A stretch of DNA of 64,000 nucleotides from assembly GCF_031846645.1 (NCBI RefSeq), contig NZ_JAVRHN010000015.1, positions 1 to 64,000 on the forward strand, read 5' to 3'. Position 1 is the first letter of the stretch. Every line of letters begins with the position of its first letter. The DNA is from Autumnicola psychrophila. GTDB taxonomy: Bacteria; Bacteroidota; Bacteroidia; Flavobacteriales; Flavobacteriaceae. The notes below the pieces were generated by a model, which saw only the letters and a list, made by a program, of their open reading frames with translations, searched no databases and was not told the DNA's origin. This document shows, piece by piece, positions 43,490 through 53,028 of the stretch. The position numbers and the translations under genes are program-made.

Positions 43490-44455
43490 TCAGCAGCGGG
43501 ATTTTATAAGCTTCTCCGAAATCTTAAGTCCGGCGATGCTTCCCGGTTTTAATGCTGATGAATGCATAAAGAAAATATGTTGCCCTTTCAAATTGGTTTC
43601 TATTAACCAGTTATGACCATGAAAATGGGCATTTTTGACAATCGACTTAATTTCAGATTTTGAACTGAATTTGATTTCTTCAGGATATAAAATGATTTTT
43701 TTTCTGCTCTTTTCTGAAGGTTTTATGTTCTTCAGCAATACTTCATTTACATCTCCAAAGAGCGAGGCGACATAAACATTAGGCGGATTCTTATATAACT
43801 CCTGCGGACTCGCTTCCGCGTAAATTTTCTGATTCTTTAAAACGATGGTTTTATCCGCAAAAGAAAGTGCATCGGTACTGTCATGAGTGGCCACAATACA
43901 ACTAATCTTTTCCTTTTTGAGGTAATCGAAAAGCCTGCGCCGCAAATTATTCTTTCTAAACTGGTCGATATGGCTAAAGGGTTCGTCCAGTAAAATAAGT
44001 TCCGGTTTCTTTGCCAAAGCACGTGCTAGCGCTACTCTTTGCTGCTGCCCACCGCTAAGATGTTTAGCCTTTACATCCTTTAGTTCTGCCATTTCCACAA
44101 CATCCAGAAGTTCCATAATCCTTCGTTTTTTCTTTACAGGATACATATTGCTGAGATATTTTCCCACGTTTTCTGCAACTGTTAAAGGGGGCATAAGATC
44201 GAAATCCTGGGCGAGATATTTCATAAAAGAATGTCCCGGAACCAGGTTAAAGGCAGGCCCAAAAATTTGCTCGTTGTTCCAGATGATCTCCCCCTCCACA
44301 TCCTGAAGACCGTAAATCACCTGTAGCAGCGTACTTTTTCCACAACCGCTTTCACCAATTACCGAAACATTTTCTCCCTGATCAACTTCAAAATTTATAT
44401 TATTTAGTACCGGTTCTTCGGCGTATCCAAAGGTTACATTCTTAAGTTTTAGCAT
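43490..44455 (-). CDS. ABC transporter ATP-binding protein
   Basis: This 321-aa ATPase has Walker A GESGCGKST (residues 34-42), signature LSGGQQQRVAL (about 133), Walker B LILLDEPF (about 154) and the H-loop VATHDST (about 191). The C-terminal 100 residues form a TOBE-like regulatory extension as in PotA/UgpC-type importers. No permease or binding protein is adjacent, so its partner must be encoded elsewhere or the protein has another role. It is divergent from the HAD-family gene. Confidence 0.92.
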   Translation of the reverse strand: MLKLKNVTFGYAEEPVLNNINFEVDQGENVSVIGESGCGKSTLLQVIYGLQDVEGEIIWNNEQIFGPAFNLVPGHSFMKYLAQDFDLMPPLTVAENVGKYLSNMYPVKKKRRIMELLDVVEMAELKDVKAKHLSGGQQQRVALARALAKKPELILLDEPFSHIDQFRKNNLRRRLFDYLKKEKISCIVATHDSTDALSFADKTIVLKNQKIYAEASPQELYKNPPNVYVASLFGDVNEVLLKNIKPSEKSRKKIILYPEEIKFSSKSEIKSIVKNAHFHGHNWLIETNLKGQHIFFMHSSALKPGSIAGLKISEKLIKSRC

Positions 44456-44555
44456 AACAGATTAAACTCTTGTTTAGAAAATGATAAATTTAATGTCAGG
44501 AAGACGAATCTTAGTATCTTTCTCTGGATAAATCTAATTAACTTTTATTAGAAAG

Positions 44556-45161
44556 ATGCAGGAAATTATAGTTTACGATCTTAACCAGACCTTATATCAA
44601 AAATCATCTAAGGATGAATTCTTTAAATTCATTTGTTATAAAAAAGGCTATAAACTGGTGCACCTCTTTCAGATAGGCTTGCTTACTGCCGCTGGTAAAC
44701 TCCGCCTGATGAGTAAAACTTACTTTAAAGAAAATTTCTATAATTACCTGAATAAACTCCCGCCAGAACAAGTAGCTAAATATGCAAGGCAATTTTGGGA
44801 CGTTGAATTTCCTGAATTTTTTAGGGAGGAAATGGTAGCTGATATTATTGAAAAAGATAAGGCCGGAATAAAAGTTGTGATCGTTACCGGCGGTTTCGAA
44901 GTCTATACGAAATATCTCGAAGAGCTTTTACCCCTCAAAGTAATTGGTACGATCACCGAATATAAGAATCAGGACTATAAGATTATAGGGAAAACCTGTA
45001 ATGATGGTGAAAAATTAAGGCGACTCGACGCAGAAATAAATGGTGATTATAAGATTTTGGAAGCTTATTCAGATGACGACGAAGAAATTTTATATAAAGC
45101 TGAAAAAGGTTTCTTACTTAAAGAAGGAAAATTGGAATTAGTACAAGACAGCAAAAAATAG
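44556..45161 (+). CDS. HAD-superfamily (IB-type) protein with altered motif I
   Basis: This 201-aa protein resembles phosphoserine-phosphatase-like HAD proteins. Motif I is VYDLNQTLYQ: D8 would be the nucleophile, but the general acid/base Asp two residues later is Asn (N10). Motif II is VIVTGGFE (about 107-114) and motif IV is YSDDDEE (about 170-176). A helical cap lies between (KEFKFICYKKGYKLVHLF-type segment). The family removes phosphate from lipids, sugars or amino acids; the Asn suggests reduced or changed chemistry. It is followed by a copy of the dispersed palindrome. Confidence 0.85.
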   Translation: MQEIIVYDLNQTLYQKSSKDEFFKFICYKKGYKLVHLFQIGLLTAAGKLRLMSKTYFKENFYNYLNKLPPEQVAKYARQFWDVEFPEFFREEMVADIIEKDKAGIKVVIVTGGFEVYTKYLEELLPLKVIGTITEYKNQDYKIIGKTCNDGEKLRRLDAEINGDYKILEAYSDDDEEILYKAEKGFLLKEGKLELVQDSKK

Positions 45162-45180
45162 ATATCGATATTATAATGAA

Positions 45181-45213
45181 AAACCTCACAGGTTTTAAAA
45201 ACCTGCGAGGTTT
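45181..45213. repeat. dispersed palindrome, copy 2
   Basis: Arms AAACCTCACAGGT/ACCTGCGAGGTTT surround a 7-base loop, with one internal mismatch. It sits at the convergent end of the HAD and prolyl oligopeptidase genes, where it could terminate both. Confidence 0.9.
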
Positions 45214-45230
45214 GAACTTAAAAACAAAAA

Positions 45231-47387
45231 CTATCCTTTTACGTTCTCTTCAGTTTTACTTGGCAAAACTTCATATCCCATATTGTACAAGGTAAAACCG
45301 AAAATATCGGCGTATTCTTCGATAATCATTTTGGTAGGTTTCCCTGCACCGTGACCGGCTTTGGTTTCAATCCTGATCAATGCAGGATTATTACCGGCCT
45401 GTTTATCCTGTAGTTCGGCAGCAAATTTAAAAGAATGCGCTGGCACCACACGGTCGTCGTGATCTCCTGTAGTTACCAAAGTAGCGGGATATGCTATGCC
45501 TTCTTCCAGGTTATGCACCGGAGAATAACCATACAGATACTGGAACATTTCTTTATTATCTTCTGCAGTACCATAATCGTAAGCCCAGCCCGCGCCGGCG
45601 GTGAAGGTATGGTATCGCAACATATCCATAACGCCAACAGCAGGTAAAGCCACCTGCATTAAATCCGGTCGTTGGGTCATTGTGGCGCCAACCAGCAAAC
45701 CTCCGTTAGAACCACCTCTAATTGCCAGATAATCGCTGGAGGTATAATTTTCTGCGATAAGATATTCTGCAGCAGCGATAAAGTCATCAAAAACGTTCTG
45801 TTTCTTCATTTTAATTCCGGCATCGTGCCATTCTTTGCCATATTCTCCACCTCCGCGAAGGTTTGGAACTGCATAAATCCCGCCTTGTTCCATCCAAACG
45901 GCATTGGCTGTGCTAAAAGAAGGAGTAAGGCTAATGTTGAATCCGCCGTATCCGTAAAGAATAGTAGGGTTCTTTCCGTTAAGTTCCAGTCCTTTTTTAT
46001 GCGTGATAATCATAGGAACTTTTGTTCCGTCTTTTGAAGTAAAAAACACCTGTTTACTCTCGTAATCTTCAGTATTAAAATCGATTTTTGGTTTATTATA
46101 AACTTCAGAAGTTCCTTTTTCAATCTGGTATTTGTAAATCGTGCCCGGCGTAACATAATTGGTGAAGCTGTAATAAAGCACGTCTTCTTCTTTTTTAGCA
46201 CCAAATCCACCTGCAGAACCTATTCCGGGCAATTCCACATTGCGGACAAGGTTACCTTCGTAGTCATATTGTTTTACTTTAGAAATGGCATCTTCCATGT
46301 ATTCGGCAAAAAAATAACCTCCTGCCGTTGATGGGCTCAACACATTTTCTGTCTCCGGAATAAAATCTTTCCAGTTTTCCGGCTGCGGATTTGCAGCGTC
46401 TACGGTAACAATTTTGCGGTTAGGAGCATTCAGATTTGTAACGAGGAAAAGTTTGCTGCCTTCGTTTTCTATCACGTAGGTATCTGTGTCCTCATTGCCG
46501 ATAATTGTCATTATTTGCGGGTCATCCTGGGAAAGGTCCATCATAAAGAGTTTTCCTCCTGAAGTCGCATTTCTTGCTGAAATAAATAAGTAGCGGTTAT
46601 CTTCACTCACGCTTCCACCCACATAGCGGTGCTTCTGATCTTCAGTTCCGCCGAAAATTAGCTTATCCTCGCTCTGTTTTGTGCCCAATTTATGATAAAA
46701 CAGCCTGTGCTGATCTGTTTTTGCTGAAAGTTCACTTCCTTCAGGCTTTTCGTAGCTGGAATAAAAGAAACCTTCATCCCCTTTCCATGAAACTCCGCTG
46801 AATTTTACATCTCTGATGGTATCTTCAGCAATTTCCCTGCTTTCAGTATCCATAATAATGATTTTTCTCCAGTCGCTTCCACCTTCAGAAATACTGTAAG
46901 CCGCCATTTTCCCATTTTCAGAAAAACTTAAACCACTTAAGGAAGTGGTTCCGTCTTCACTAAATTTATTCGGATCCAGAAAAACTTCAGGTTCTGCATC
47001 TTCAGATTCCTTGCGGTAGATTACAAACTGATCCTGTAAACCATCATTTTTGGAAAAGTAGATATAATTTCCCTCCTGAAAAGGCGCGCCTATTTTTTCA
47101 TAATTCCATAGTTTAGAAAGTCTTTCTTCAAGTTCTTTTCTGAAGGGAATCTTCTTCAAATAATCAAAAGTCACATCATTTTGGGCTTTCACCCATTCTT
47201 CAGTTTCTTCGCTACGGTCATCCTCCAGCCAACGGTAGGGATCTTTAACTTCGGTTCCAAAATAGTTGGTAACCGTATCGACTTTTTTAGTTTCGGGGTA
47301 ATTCAAAGCAGTTTGTTCATTTCTGGAATTCTCGTTGCATCCAGCCAACAGACCGAGTCCAACTATTCCGGTTATAATTTTTTTCAT
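45231..47387 (-). CDS. prolyl oligopeptidase family serine peptidase, lipoprotein
   Basis: This 718-aa S9A peptidase is exported as a lipoprotein (GLGLLAGC, Cys about 17). A seven-bladed propeller (PYRWLEDDRSEETEEWVKAQ near the start) covers an alpha/beta-hydrolase domain. Its catalytic residues are Ser in RGGSNGGLLVG (about 558), Asp in GDHDDRVVPAHS (about 641) and His in KAGHGAGKP (about 678). It cleaves after proline in short peptides, probably in the periplasm. All motifs are intact and the length is normal. It has a single-gene transcript with a hairpin upstream (end of asd). Confidence 0.95.
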   Translation of the reverse strand: MKKIITGIVGLGLLAGCNENSRNEQTALNYPETKKVDTVTNYFGTEVKDPYRWLEDDRSEETEEWVKAQNDVTFDYLKKIPFRKELEERLSKLWNYEKIGAPFQEGNYIYFSKNDGLQDQFVIYRKESEDAEPEVFLDPNKFSEDGTTSLSGLSFSENGKMAAYSISEGGSDWRKIIIMDTESREIAEDTIRDVKFSGVSWKGDEGFFYSSYEKPEGSELSAKTDQHRLFYHKLGTKQSEDKLIFGGTEDQKHRYVGGSVSEDNRYLFISARNATSGGKLFMMDLSQDDPQIMTIIGNEDTDTYVIENEGSKLFLVTNLNAPNRKIVTVDAANPQPENWKDFIPETENVLSPSTAGGYFFAEYMEDAISKVKQYDYEGNLVRNVELPGIGSAGGFGAKKEEDVLYYSFTNYVTPGTIYKYQIEKGTSEVYNKPKIDFNTEDYESKQVFFTSKDGTKVPMIITHKKGLELNGKNPTILYGYGGFNISLTPSFSTANAVWMEQGGIYAVPNLRGGGEYGKEWHDAGIKMKKQNVFDDFIAAAEYLIAENYTSSDYLAIRGGSNGGLLVGATMTQRPDLMQVALPAVGVMDMLRYHTFTAGAGWAYDYGTAEDNKEMFQYLYGYSPVHNLEEGIAYPATLVTTGDHDDRVVPAHSFKFAAELQDKQAGNNPALIRIETKAGHGAGKPTKMIIEEYADIFGFTLYNMGYEVLPSKTEENVKG

Positions 47388-47428
47388 AGATAAGATTAAA
47401 AGTTGCCGTATACGGAGGTTTAGTACGA

Positions 47429-47465
47429 AAAAATGCCTGTAGTTTACATTTCTACAGGCATTTTT
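47429..47465 (-). terminator. terminator after asd
   Basis: Stem AAAATGCCTGTAG/CTACAGGCATTTT lies between the asd stop and the peptidase start. It is symmetrical enough to work in both directions. Confidence 0.8.
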
Positions 47466-47486
47466 AAGATACTTCTTAAATGATAA

Positions 47487-48476
47487 TTATATAAGTTTGT
47501 TCTTTAAAAGATATTCGGCAATCTGGACAGCGTTTGTGGCAGCTCCTTTTCTCAAGTTATCGGCCACAATCCACATATTTAGCGTATTTGGCTGTGAATA
47601 ATCTCTTCTTATCCTTCCTACAAAAACATCGTCCTTTCCTTCAGCATAAATAGGCATTGGATAAGTATTGGTATCCGGATTGTCCTGAACGGTAATCCCA
47701 GGGAATTCACTAAGGGTTTTTCTAACGTCCTTTTCATCAAAGTCAGATTCAAATTCAACGTTTACAGCCTCACTGTGCCCGCCAACGACAGGAATCCTGA
47801 TGGCCGTGGCGCTAACGTTTACTGAATCGTCTCCAAGGATCTTCTTGGTTTCCTTGGTCAGTTTCATTTCTTCTTTAGTGTACCCATTTTCCTCAAAAAC
47901 ATCGCAATGTGGTAATGCATTTCTATGGATTGGGTAAGGGTAAGCCATTTCACCTTTCTCTCCTGCATATTCATTTTCGAGCTGCTGAACGGCTTTCACG
48001 CCTGTTCCGGTAATAGACTGATAGGTGGAAACGACAACTCGTTTGATCTTATATTTGTCGTGAAGCGGCTTTAAAGCCATTAGTAACTGAATTGTAGAAC
48101 AGTTTGGATTGGCTATAATTTTATCTTGGTCGGTAAGTTCCTTAGCATTAATTTCCGGAATTACCAGTTTTTTGGTGGCATCCATTCTCCATGCTGAAGA
48201 GTTATCTATAACGGTAGTTCCAACTTCAGCAAATTTTGGAGCCCACTCCAATGAAGTTCCTCCTCCGGCAGAAAATATCGCCAGATCAGGTTTTTTTGCA
48301 ACGGCAGTTTCAAGTCCAATAACTTCATAGTCTTTGCCCTTGAAGTTTACCTGCTTTCCAACCGATCTTTCTGAAGCAACCGGATATAATTCGTCTACCG
48401 GAAAATTTCTTTCCGCCAGTACCTTTAACATTACCTCGCCTACCATTCCGGTAGCGCCTACAACTGCTATTTTCAT
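47487..48476 (-). CDS. asd: aspartate-semialdehyde dehydrogenase
   Basis: This 329-aa enzyme reduces aspartyl phosphate to the semialdehyde for lysine, threonine, methionine and diaminopimelate synthesis. I chose the ATG at 48476 (MKIAVVGATGMVGEVML) because the Rossmann signature follows directly; the frame extends 14 codons more. The active-site C126 lies in NPNCSTIQ, and later blocks are STYQSITGTG and RIPVVGGHSEAV with the catalytic His. The length is typical. Confidence 0.96.
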   Translation of the reverse strand: MKIAVVGATGMVGEVMLKVLAERNFPVDELYPVASERSVGKQVNFKGKDYEVIGLETAVAKKPDLAIFSAGGGTSLEWAPKFAEVGTTVIDNSSAWRMDATKKLVIPEINAKELTDQDKIIANPNCSTIQLLMALKPLHDKYKIKRVVVSTYQSITGTGVKAVQQLENEYAGEKGEMAYPYPIHRNALPHCDVFEENGYTKEEMKLTKETKKILGDDSVNVSATAIRIPVVGGHSEAVNVEFESDFDEKDVRKTLSEFPGITVQDNPDTNTYPMPIYAEGKDDVFVGRIRRDYSQPNTLNMWIVADNLRKGAATNAVQIAEYLLKNKLI

Positions 48477-48814
48477 AAATAATACTTTAGTCATTTCCGC
48501 AATGGCGGAAAATTTCAAATAATTTTTCGTTTTGCTGAAGACTTTTCAGGTTTTCAATTCCTTAGAGTCCGTATATTTTTAATCTCTGGTGCAAATGTAT
48601 TATACAAAAATTTATAGCGGCATTTTAACCTTTTAAATTTGATTCAAATATGGTTTTTTGTACTCATTTGTACAAATTGTTAAAAAAAGGACCCCTTGCT
48701 TTCACAAGGGGTTTAATTAATTGCTACTTTAAATATGCAGTATAGCGGTGCACGTATTTTTACTCGATAATCGAGATTTAAAAATTTCTAAACTTAGCCC
48801 GAGCCAATTTATTC
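48477..48814. other. intergenic stretch between mscL and asd
   Basis: A terminator-like hairpin (48690-48713: ACCCCTTG/CAAGGGGT) serves mscL on the minus strand, and the asd promoter lies near the left end. No ORF is supported. Confidence 0.6.
48690..48713 (-). terminator. terminator after mscL
   Basis: Stem ACCCCTTG/CAAGGGGT with a six-base loop is followed on the minus strand by CCTTTTTTT. Confidence 0.8.
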
Positions 48815-49249
48815 CTATGGAGTTGTATTTTGTTTTCTCAGCTCGTCCCTTATCTCAACAAGTAATTCTTCCTGAGAAGGCCCTTTTGGAGCAGCCACTT
48901 TTGGAGCATCCTTTTTTGTTTTTGTCTTCTCGTAAGCTCGTAACAGTAAAAATATAAAAAATGCTACTATTATAAAATAGATAAGGGCCTGTAAAAGATT
49001 CCCGTAAGTTATTACAGCAGCTTCAGCTTCTTTTGCGGCATCAAGAGTTTCATAGTACTCGCCGTCCAGCGAAAAGAATTTTTGCGAAAAATCTGTTCCG
49101 CCGGTAAAAATGCCAATTATCGGCATAAGTACATCTGCAACTACAGAGGCGATAATTTTGTTAAATGCTGCTCCCATTACTACTGCTGTAGCCAAAGCAA
49201 TAATGTCACCTTTCATTAGAAAGGCTTTAAAATCTTTAAAAAATGCCAT
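48815..49249 (-). CDS. mscL: large-conductance mechanosensitive channel
   Basis: This 144-aa inner-membrane channel releases solutes under hypo-osmotic shock. The N-terminal amphipathic helix and first span read KAFLMKGDIIALATAVVMGA and NKIIASVVADVLMPIIG. The periplasmic loop has GTDFSQKFFSLDGEYYETL, the second span is LLQALIYFIIVAFFIFLLLR, and a charged C-terminal helix follows. Length and order are typical. It lies 60 bases downstream of alr on the same strand. Confidence 0.96.
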   Translation of the reverse strand: MAFFKDFKAFLMKGDIIALATAVVMGAAFNKIIASVVADVLMPIIGIFTGGTDFSQKFFSLDGEYYETLDAAKEAEAAVITYGNLLQALIYFIIVAFFIFLLLRAYEKTKTKKDAPKVAAPKGPSQEELLVEIRDELRKQNTTP

Positions 49250-49308
49250 AGGAATATTATTTATCTGTTAAAATAGTCCAATTTCTTCTGAAAAGCTAAT
49301 TTTTTTTA

Positions 49309-50415
49309 TTAAGAGATTATCCTGCGGGTGACGCGCTGTGAGATACCCGTGATAAGCTCGTAAGAAATAGTATTCCCGGCTGCAGCAAAATCAGAGGCAT
49401 GTGGCTGTTCGCCAAAAATCACCACCTGATCTCCTTCTTCGCAATCAAGATCTGTTACATCTATCATTAAAATGTCCATACAAATATTACCAACAATGGG
49501 AGCAAATTTGCCATGAACAAGAACCCCGGTTTTCTCATTTCCGTATTTTCTATGGATACCATCTGCGTAGCCAAGTGGCAGCGTAGCAATTCTGGATGGT
49601 CTGGTAGCTTTAAATGTCCTATTATAACCCACGGTTTCTCCTTCTTCTAAATCCTGAATTTGAGAAATTAAAGTCTTTAGTGTACCTACAGGCTTCAGTT
49701 TTTTATCTATTTCTTTATCATTTCCGAAGCCATAGAGGCCAATTCCGCAGCGAACCATACTCATAGCAGCTTCAGGATAATTAAAAATAGCCGAAGTGTT
49801 GCAGACGTGCAAAATCGGTTCATAACTGAATTCTTCTACAAACTGTGCGGCAATTTTTCTGAAAGTATTAATCTGGTTGAGAGTAAATTCCCGCTCCCGC
49901 CAGTCATCACTTGCTGCCAAATGGGAAAAAACCGAATGCACTTTTACTGCAGATGTGGTGGCAAGCTTTTCAAAAACTGTTTCTACCTTTTTTGGTGAAA
50001 AACCAAGCCGATTCATGCCTGTATTAAACTTAATATGGACAGGATAATCTTTTTGGCCGAGCTTTTCGGCAGTGGCAATAAAATCTGTAAGAAGATGATC
50101 GCTGTAAAGGCTTGGTTCCAGGCAATTTTCTACAAGCTGATCGAAATTTTCCTGCTGCGGATGAAAGATCATGATAGGCGTGGTAATCCCTGCCTGCCTT
50201 AGCCGTACACCTTCCTGGGTATAGGCAACCGCGAAATAGTCGGCACCTAAATCTTCCAGTTTTCGTGCTATATTAATGGAGTCATTACCATAAGCGTAAG
50301 CTTTGATAACGGCCATAAATTTCACATCTTTCGGAACCCGCGAACGGATGGTGTTATAATTATGAGCAAGGGCTCCCAGATCTATTTCCAGTACTGTTTC
50401 GTAGGCTTTAGGCAT
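49309..50415 (-). CDS. alr: alanine racemase
   Basis: This 368-aa PLP enzyme makes D-alanine for peptidoglycan. The PLP-binding K38 is in MAVIKAYAYGND, and the catalytic Tyr is in VGYNRTFKA (about residue 264). PLP-phosphate contacts GIGLYGFG (about 220) and the C-terminal DILMIDVTDL block are present. It is a compact member without the MurF fusion seen in some Bacteroidota. Its start overlaps the end of the thymidine kinase gene by eight bases, so the two are co-transcribed. Confidence 0.95.
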   Translation of the reverse strand: MPKAYETVLEIDLGALAHNYNTIRSRVPKDVKFMAVIKAYAYGNDSINIARKLEDLGADYFAVAYTQEGVRLRQAGITTPIMIFHPQQENFDQLVENCLEPSLYSDHLLTDFIATAEKLGQKDYPVHIKFNTGMNRLGFSPKKVETVFEKLATTSAVKVHSVFSHLAASDDWREREFTLNQINTFRKIAAQFVEEFSYEPILHVCNTSAIFNYPEAAMSMVRCGIGLYGFGNDKEIDKKLKPVGTLKTLISQIQDLEEGETVGYNRTFKATRPSRIATLPLGYADGIHRKYGNEKTGVLVHGKFAPIVGNICMDILMIDVTDLDCEEGDQVVIFGEQPHASDFAAAGNTISYELITGISQRVTRRIIS

Positions 50416-51055
50416 TTGTTTGCTTTAGTTTAGGGTCAATTTCTTCTGCATCCTTTACGTTCAGCTTTTTTACCCTTTCCCTAGACATTGCCTTGTAATA
50501 GGCAGCGCGGCTAAGTGGCTCGTATTCTTCGTTTTCGCCAAGAAAAACCAGGTCGTCGTTTATCGCTTTTCTATAACTAAACTGCGCCAGGTTTCCTGTC
50601 CTCGTACAAACGGCATGTACCTTGGTTACATATTCGGCTGTAGCCATAAGGTTGGGCATTGGGCCAAAAGGATTTCCTTTAAAATCCATATCCAGACCCG
50701 CCACGATTACCCTCACCCCGCGATTTGCAAGGTCGTTGCAAACCGTCACAATTTCGTCATCAAAAAATTGGGCTTCATCAATGCCCACCACATCGCAACC
50801 ATCGGCCAAAATTCTGATGTTGGAAGCAGATGGCACCGGAGTAGAGCGAATTTCGTTGGAATCGTGCGACACCACCATTTCTTCGTTATAGCGAATATCT
50901 ATGGCGGGTTTAAAAATTTCAACCTTTTGTTTTGCAAAAGTGGCGCGTTTGAGCCTGCGAATCAATTCTTCAGTTTTACCCGAAAACATACTTCCGCAAA
51001 TTACCTCAATCCACCCAAATTGCTCTTCGTGATTTACTGTATTTTCGAGAAACAT
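50408..51055 (-). CDS. tdk: thymidine kinase (type II)
   Basis: This 215-aa salvage enzyme phosphorylates thymidine. It has Walker A GSMFSGKTEE (residues 21-30), the catalytic Glu in GIDEAQFFDD (about 97) and the lasso/zinc-region pattern. The zinc-binding Cys pair usually found as CxxC is reduced here to AVCTRTGNLAQFSYR, and the C-terminal Cys/His pair is absent, so the structural zinc site is probably missing. It is the first gene of a tdk-alr unit. Confidence 0.95.
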   Translation of the reverse strand: MFLENTVNHEEQFGWIEVICGSMFSGKTEELIRRLKRATFAKQKVEIFKPAIDIRYNEEMVVSHDSNEIRSTPVPSASNIRILADGCDVVGIDEAQFFDDEIVTVCNDLANRGVRVIVAGLDMDFKGNPFGPMPNLMATAEYVTKVHAVCTRTGNLAQFSYRKAINDDLVFLGENEEYEPLSRAAYYKAMSRERVKKLNVKDAEEIDPKLKQTNA

Positions 51056-51330
51056 TTTGTAATTTTCAAATCGAAATGGGAATTACCCTCGTTTCGTATA
51101 AAGGTGGAACAAATTTATTAAAAATACAAGCTTTGCAGAAGGGGTAGGTGCTAAAGTTATAAAGGCGAAGCAGGTATTTTTGAGATAGGTAAACTCCGTT
51201 GTGGTATCTATGAGGATAAATGATAACCTTTTTGATTTTGAGACGTATCTTAAGATTTTAAATCTTGAATATTAAGTAAGATTCAGAATGTAACTAAAGT
51301 TGTCGGTTTTAACCGGTAAAAAGCAGAATT

Positions 51331-52215
51331 ATGAAAAAGAAGATTGAAGATGAGCTTTTAAGGCTTGCAGAGAAAATTTTAAATAGTAAAGACAATCTTG
51401 ATGTTGCGCAGTTAAAAGCTGAAGCCCAGAATCTGTATGAAAAACTTTGTGTTCTGCATTTCACAGAAAGACACTTAGCAGAAACAGAGCTTGAAAAACC
51501 TGAGCCTGAAAATTTTTCTAAAGTGCCGGAAAAAAACGAGCCGGAGAAGCAAAATGAAACAGTTGATGAGCACTCTACATATTTTGCGCCAGACGGGACA
51601 GAGTACAACGATTCTGAGGCGATCACAGAGCCCAATACTGAAAAAATAAAGAACATTGTTGCAGAAATGCCGCAAGAAACCGAACAGATTGAGGATCTAT
51701 TTGCCAGAATTAATACTGAAGAAAAGCCGAAACAGCAATCTGAAGCGCCTCAGCAAAAAGAAGAGGTTAAACCGGAACCAAAACAGCCGGAAGACAGACC
51801 CGATCCTGAATCTGAACCACAAGCCTCGTCACAACCTCAAGAACCAGCGCCTAAACCACAGCCGGAGAGTAGTAAAAAAGATTTTCACGATTTTGGAGTA
51901 GATTATGATAGTCTGCCAAAATTTGAACCGGTAAATCAGAACGGAAAAACACCACGCCCAAAGTCATTAAATGACCGGTTAAAGAAGGGAATTACGATTG
52001 GATTAAATGAGCGTCTGGCCTTTATAAAACATCTTTTTGAAGGAAATGCTACAGATTATAATCGTGTGCTTTCCCAGTTAAATACCTTCCACACGCTGGA
52101 AGAAGCCAATAAATTTATTCAGTTAGTGGTGAAACCAGATTATAACAACTGGGAAGGAAAAGAGCAATATGAGCAGCAATTCCTTGAGAAGATCGAAAAT
52201 AAATTCGAATCATAA
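51331..52215 (+). CDS. hypothetical protein with Pro/Glu-rich linker and conserved C-terminal domain
   Basis: This 294-aa soluble protein has three parts. The first is an N-terminal coiled coil (KIEDELLRLAEKILNSKDNL, about residues 3-50). The second is a long acidic Pro/Gln/Glu-rich linker (about 55-185). The third is a globular C-terminal domain of about 100 residues (KSLNDRLKKGITIGLNERLA, FIKHLFEGNATDYNRVLSQL, NTFHTLEEANKFIQ). The C-terminal block resembles conserved hypothetical proteins I recall from many Bacteroidota, of unknown role. It is 12 bases before rsmI on the same strand, so the two are probably co-transcribed. Confidence 0.85.
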   Translation: MKKKIEDELLRLAEKILNSKDNLDVAQLKAEAQNLYEKLCVLHFTERHLAETELEKPEPENFSKVPEKNEPEKQNETVDEHSTYFAPDGTEYNDSEAITEPNTEKIKNIVAEMPQETEQIEDLFARINTEEKPKQQSEAPQQKEEVKPEPKQPEDRPDPESEPQASSQPQEPAPKPQPESSKKDFHDFGVDYDSLPKFEPVNQNGKTPRPKSLNDRLKKGITIGLNERLAFIKHLFEGNATDYNRVLSQLNTFHTLEEANKFIQLVVKPDYNNWEGKEQYEQQFLEKIENKFES

Positions 52216-52227
52216 AAGTCCGTTTTT

Positions 52228-52899
52228 ATGGCCAAGCTTTACCTGGTTCCTACTCCAATAGGAAATCTTGAGGATATTACTTTGCGGGCGCTAAGGGTGC
52301 TTAAAGAGGCCGATCTTATTCTTGCGGAGGATACAAGAAACAGCGGCAAACTCCTTAAACATTTTGATATTTCCACTCAAATGCACAGTCATCATATGCA
52401 CAACGAGCATAAAACAGTGGATAGTATCGTTCAACGGATCAAGAATGGAGAAACTATTGCGCTCATAAGTGACGCCGGAACTCCGGCAATTTCAGATCCC
52501 GGATTTTTGTTAGTACGTGCCTGTGTAGAGGCTGGAGTAGAGGTAGATTGCCTTCCTGGGGCCACAGCTTTTGTGCCAGCACTTGTAAACAGCGGACTTC
52601 CGAATGATAAATTTATTTTTGAAGGTTTTCTTCCGGTAAAAAAAGGCCGGCAAACAAGGCTTAAACTTCTGGCAGAAGAGACCCGGACTATGGTTTTCTA
52701 CGAATCTCCTCATAAACTCCTTAAAACCCTTACCCATTTTACTGAATATTTTGGTGCGGAAAGGCAGGCATCGGTCTCTCGTGAAATTACCAAGCTCCAC
52801 GAAGAAACAATAAGAGGAACTATTGCTGAAGTTTTGGAGTATTACACAAATAAACCACCTAAAGGAGAGATTGTGGTTATCGTGGAAGGTAAAAAATAA
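52228..52899 (+). CDS. rsmI: 16S rRNA (cytidine-1402-2'-O)-methyltransferase
   Basis: This 223-aa SAM enzyme of the tetrapyrrole-methylase fold 2'-O-methylates C1402 in the 16S decoding centre. It has LYLVPTPIGNLEDITLRALR at the N-terminus, ILAEDTRNSGKLLKHF, the SAM loop ALISDAGTPAISDPG (about residues 77-91), LPGATAFVPALVNSGLP, and FYESPHKLLKTL. It lacks the C-terminal extension of longer RsmI proteins and is slightly short. It lies in an apparent operon after the 294-aa hypothetical protein. Confidence 0.95.
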   Translation: MAKLYLVPTPIGNLEDITLRALRVLKEADLILAEDTRNSGKLLKHFDISTQMHSHHMHNEHKTVDSIVQRIKNGETIALISDAGTPAISDPGFLLVRACVEAGVEVDCLPGATAFVPALVNSGLPNDKFIFEGFLPVKKGRQTRLKLLAEETRTMVFYESPHKLLKTLTHFTEYFGAERQASVSREITKLHEETIRGTIAEVLEYYTNKPPKGEIVVIVEGKK

Positions 52900-53028
52900 T
52901 GTTCCAACATGTCCTTCCTTTCATTTTATCATAGGAGCGTTCCGCCCTGGTATTTCTGGTATTTAAAATTTCATGAAAAAATTCACCAAAAAGGAAAGAT
53001 AATTGCTGAGGTACTCAAAAATACTTGA

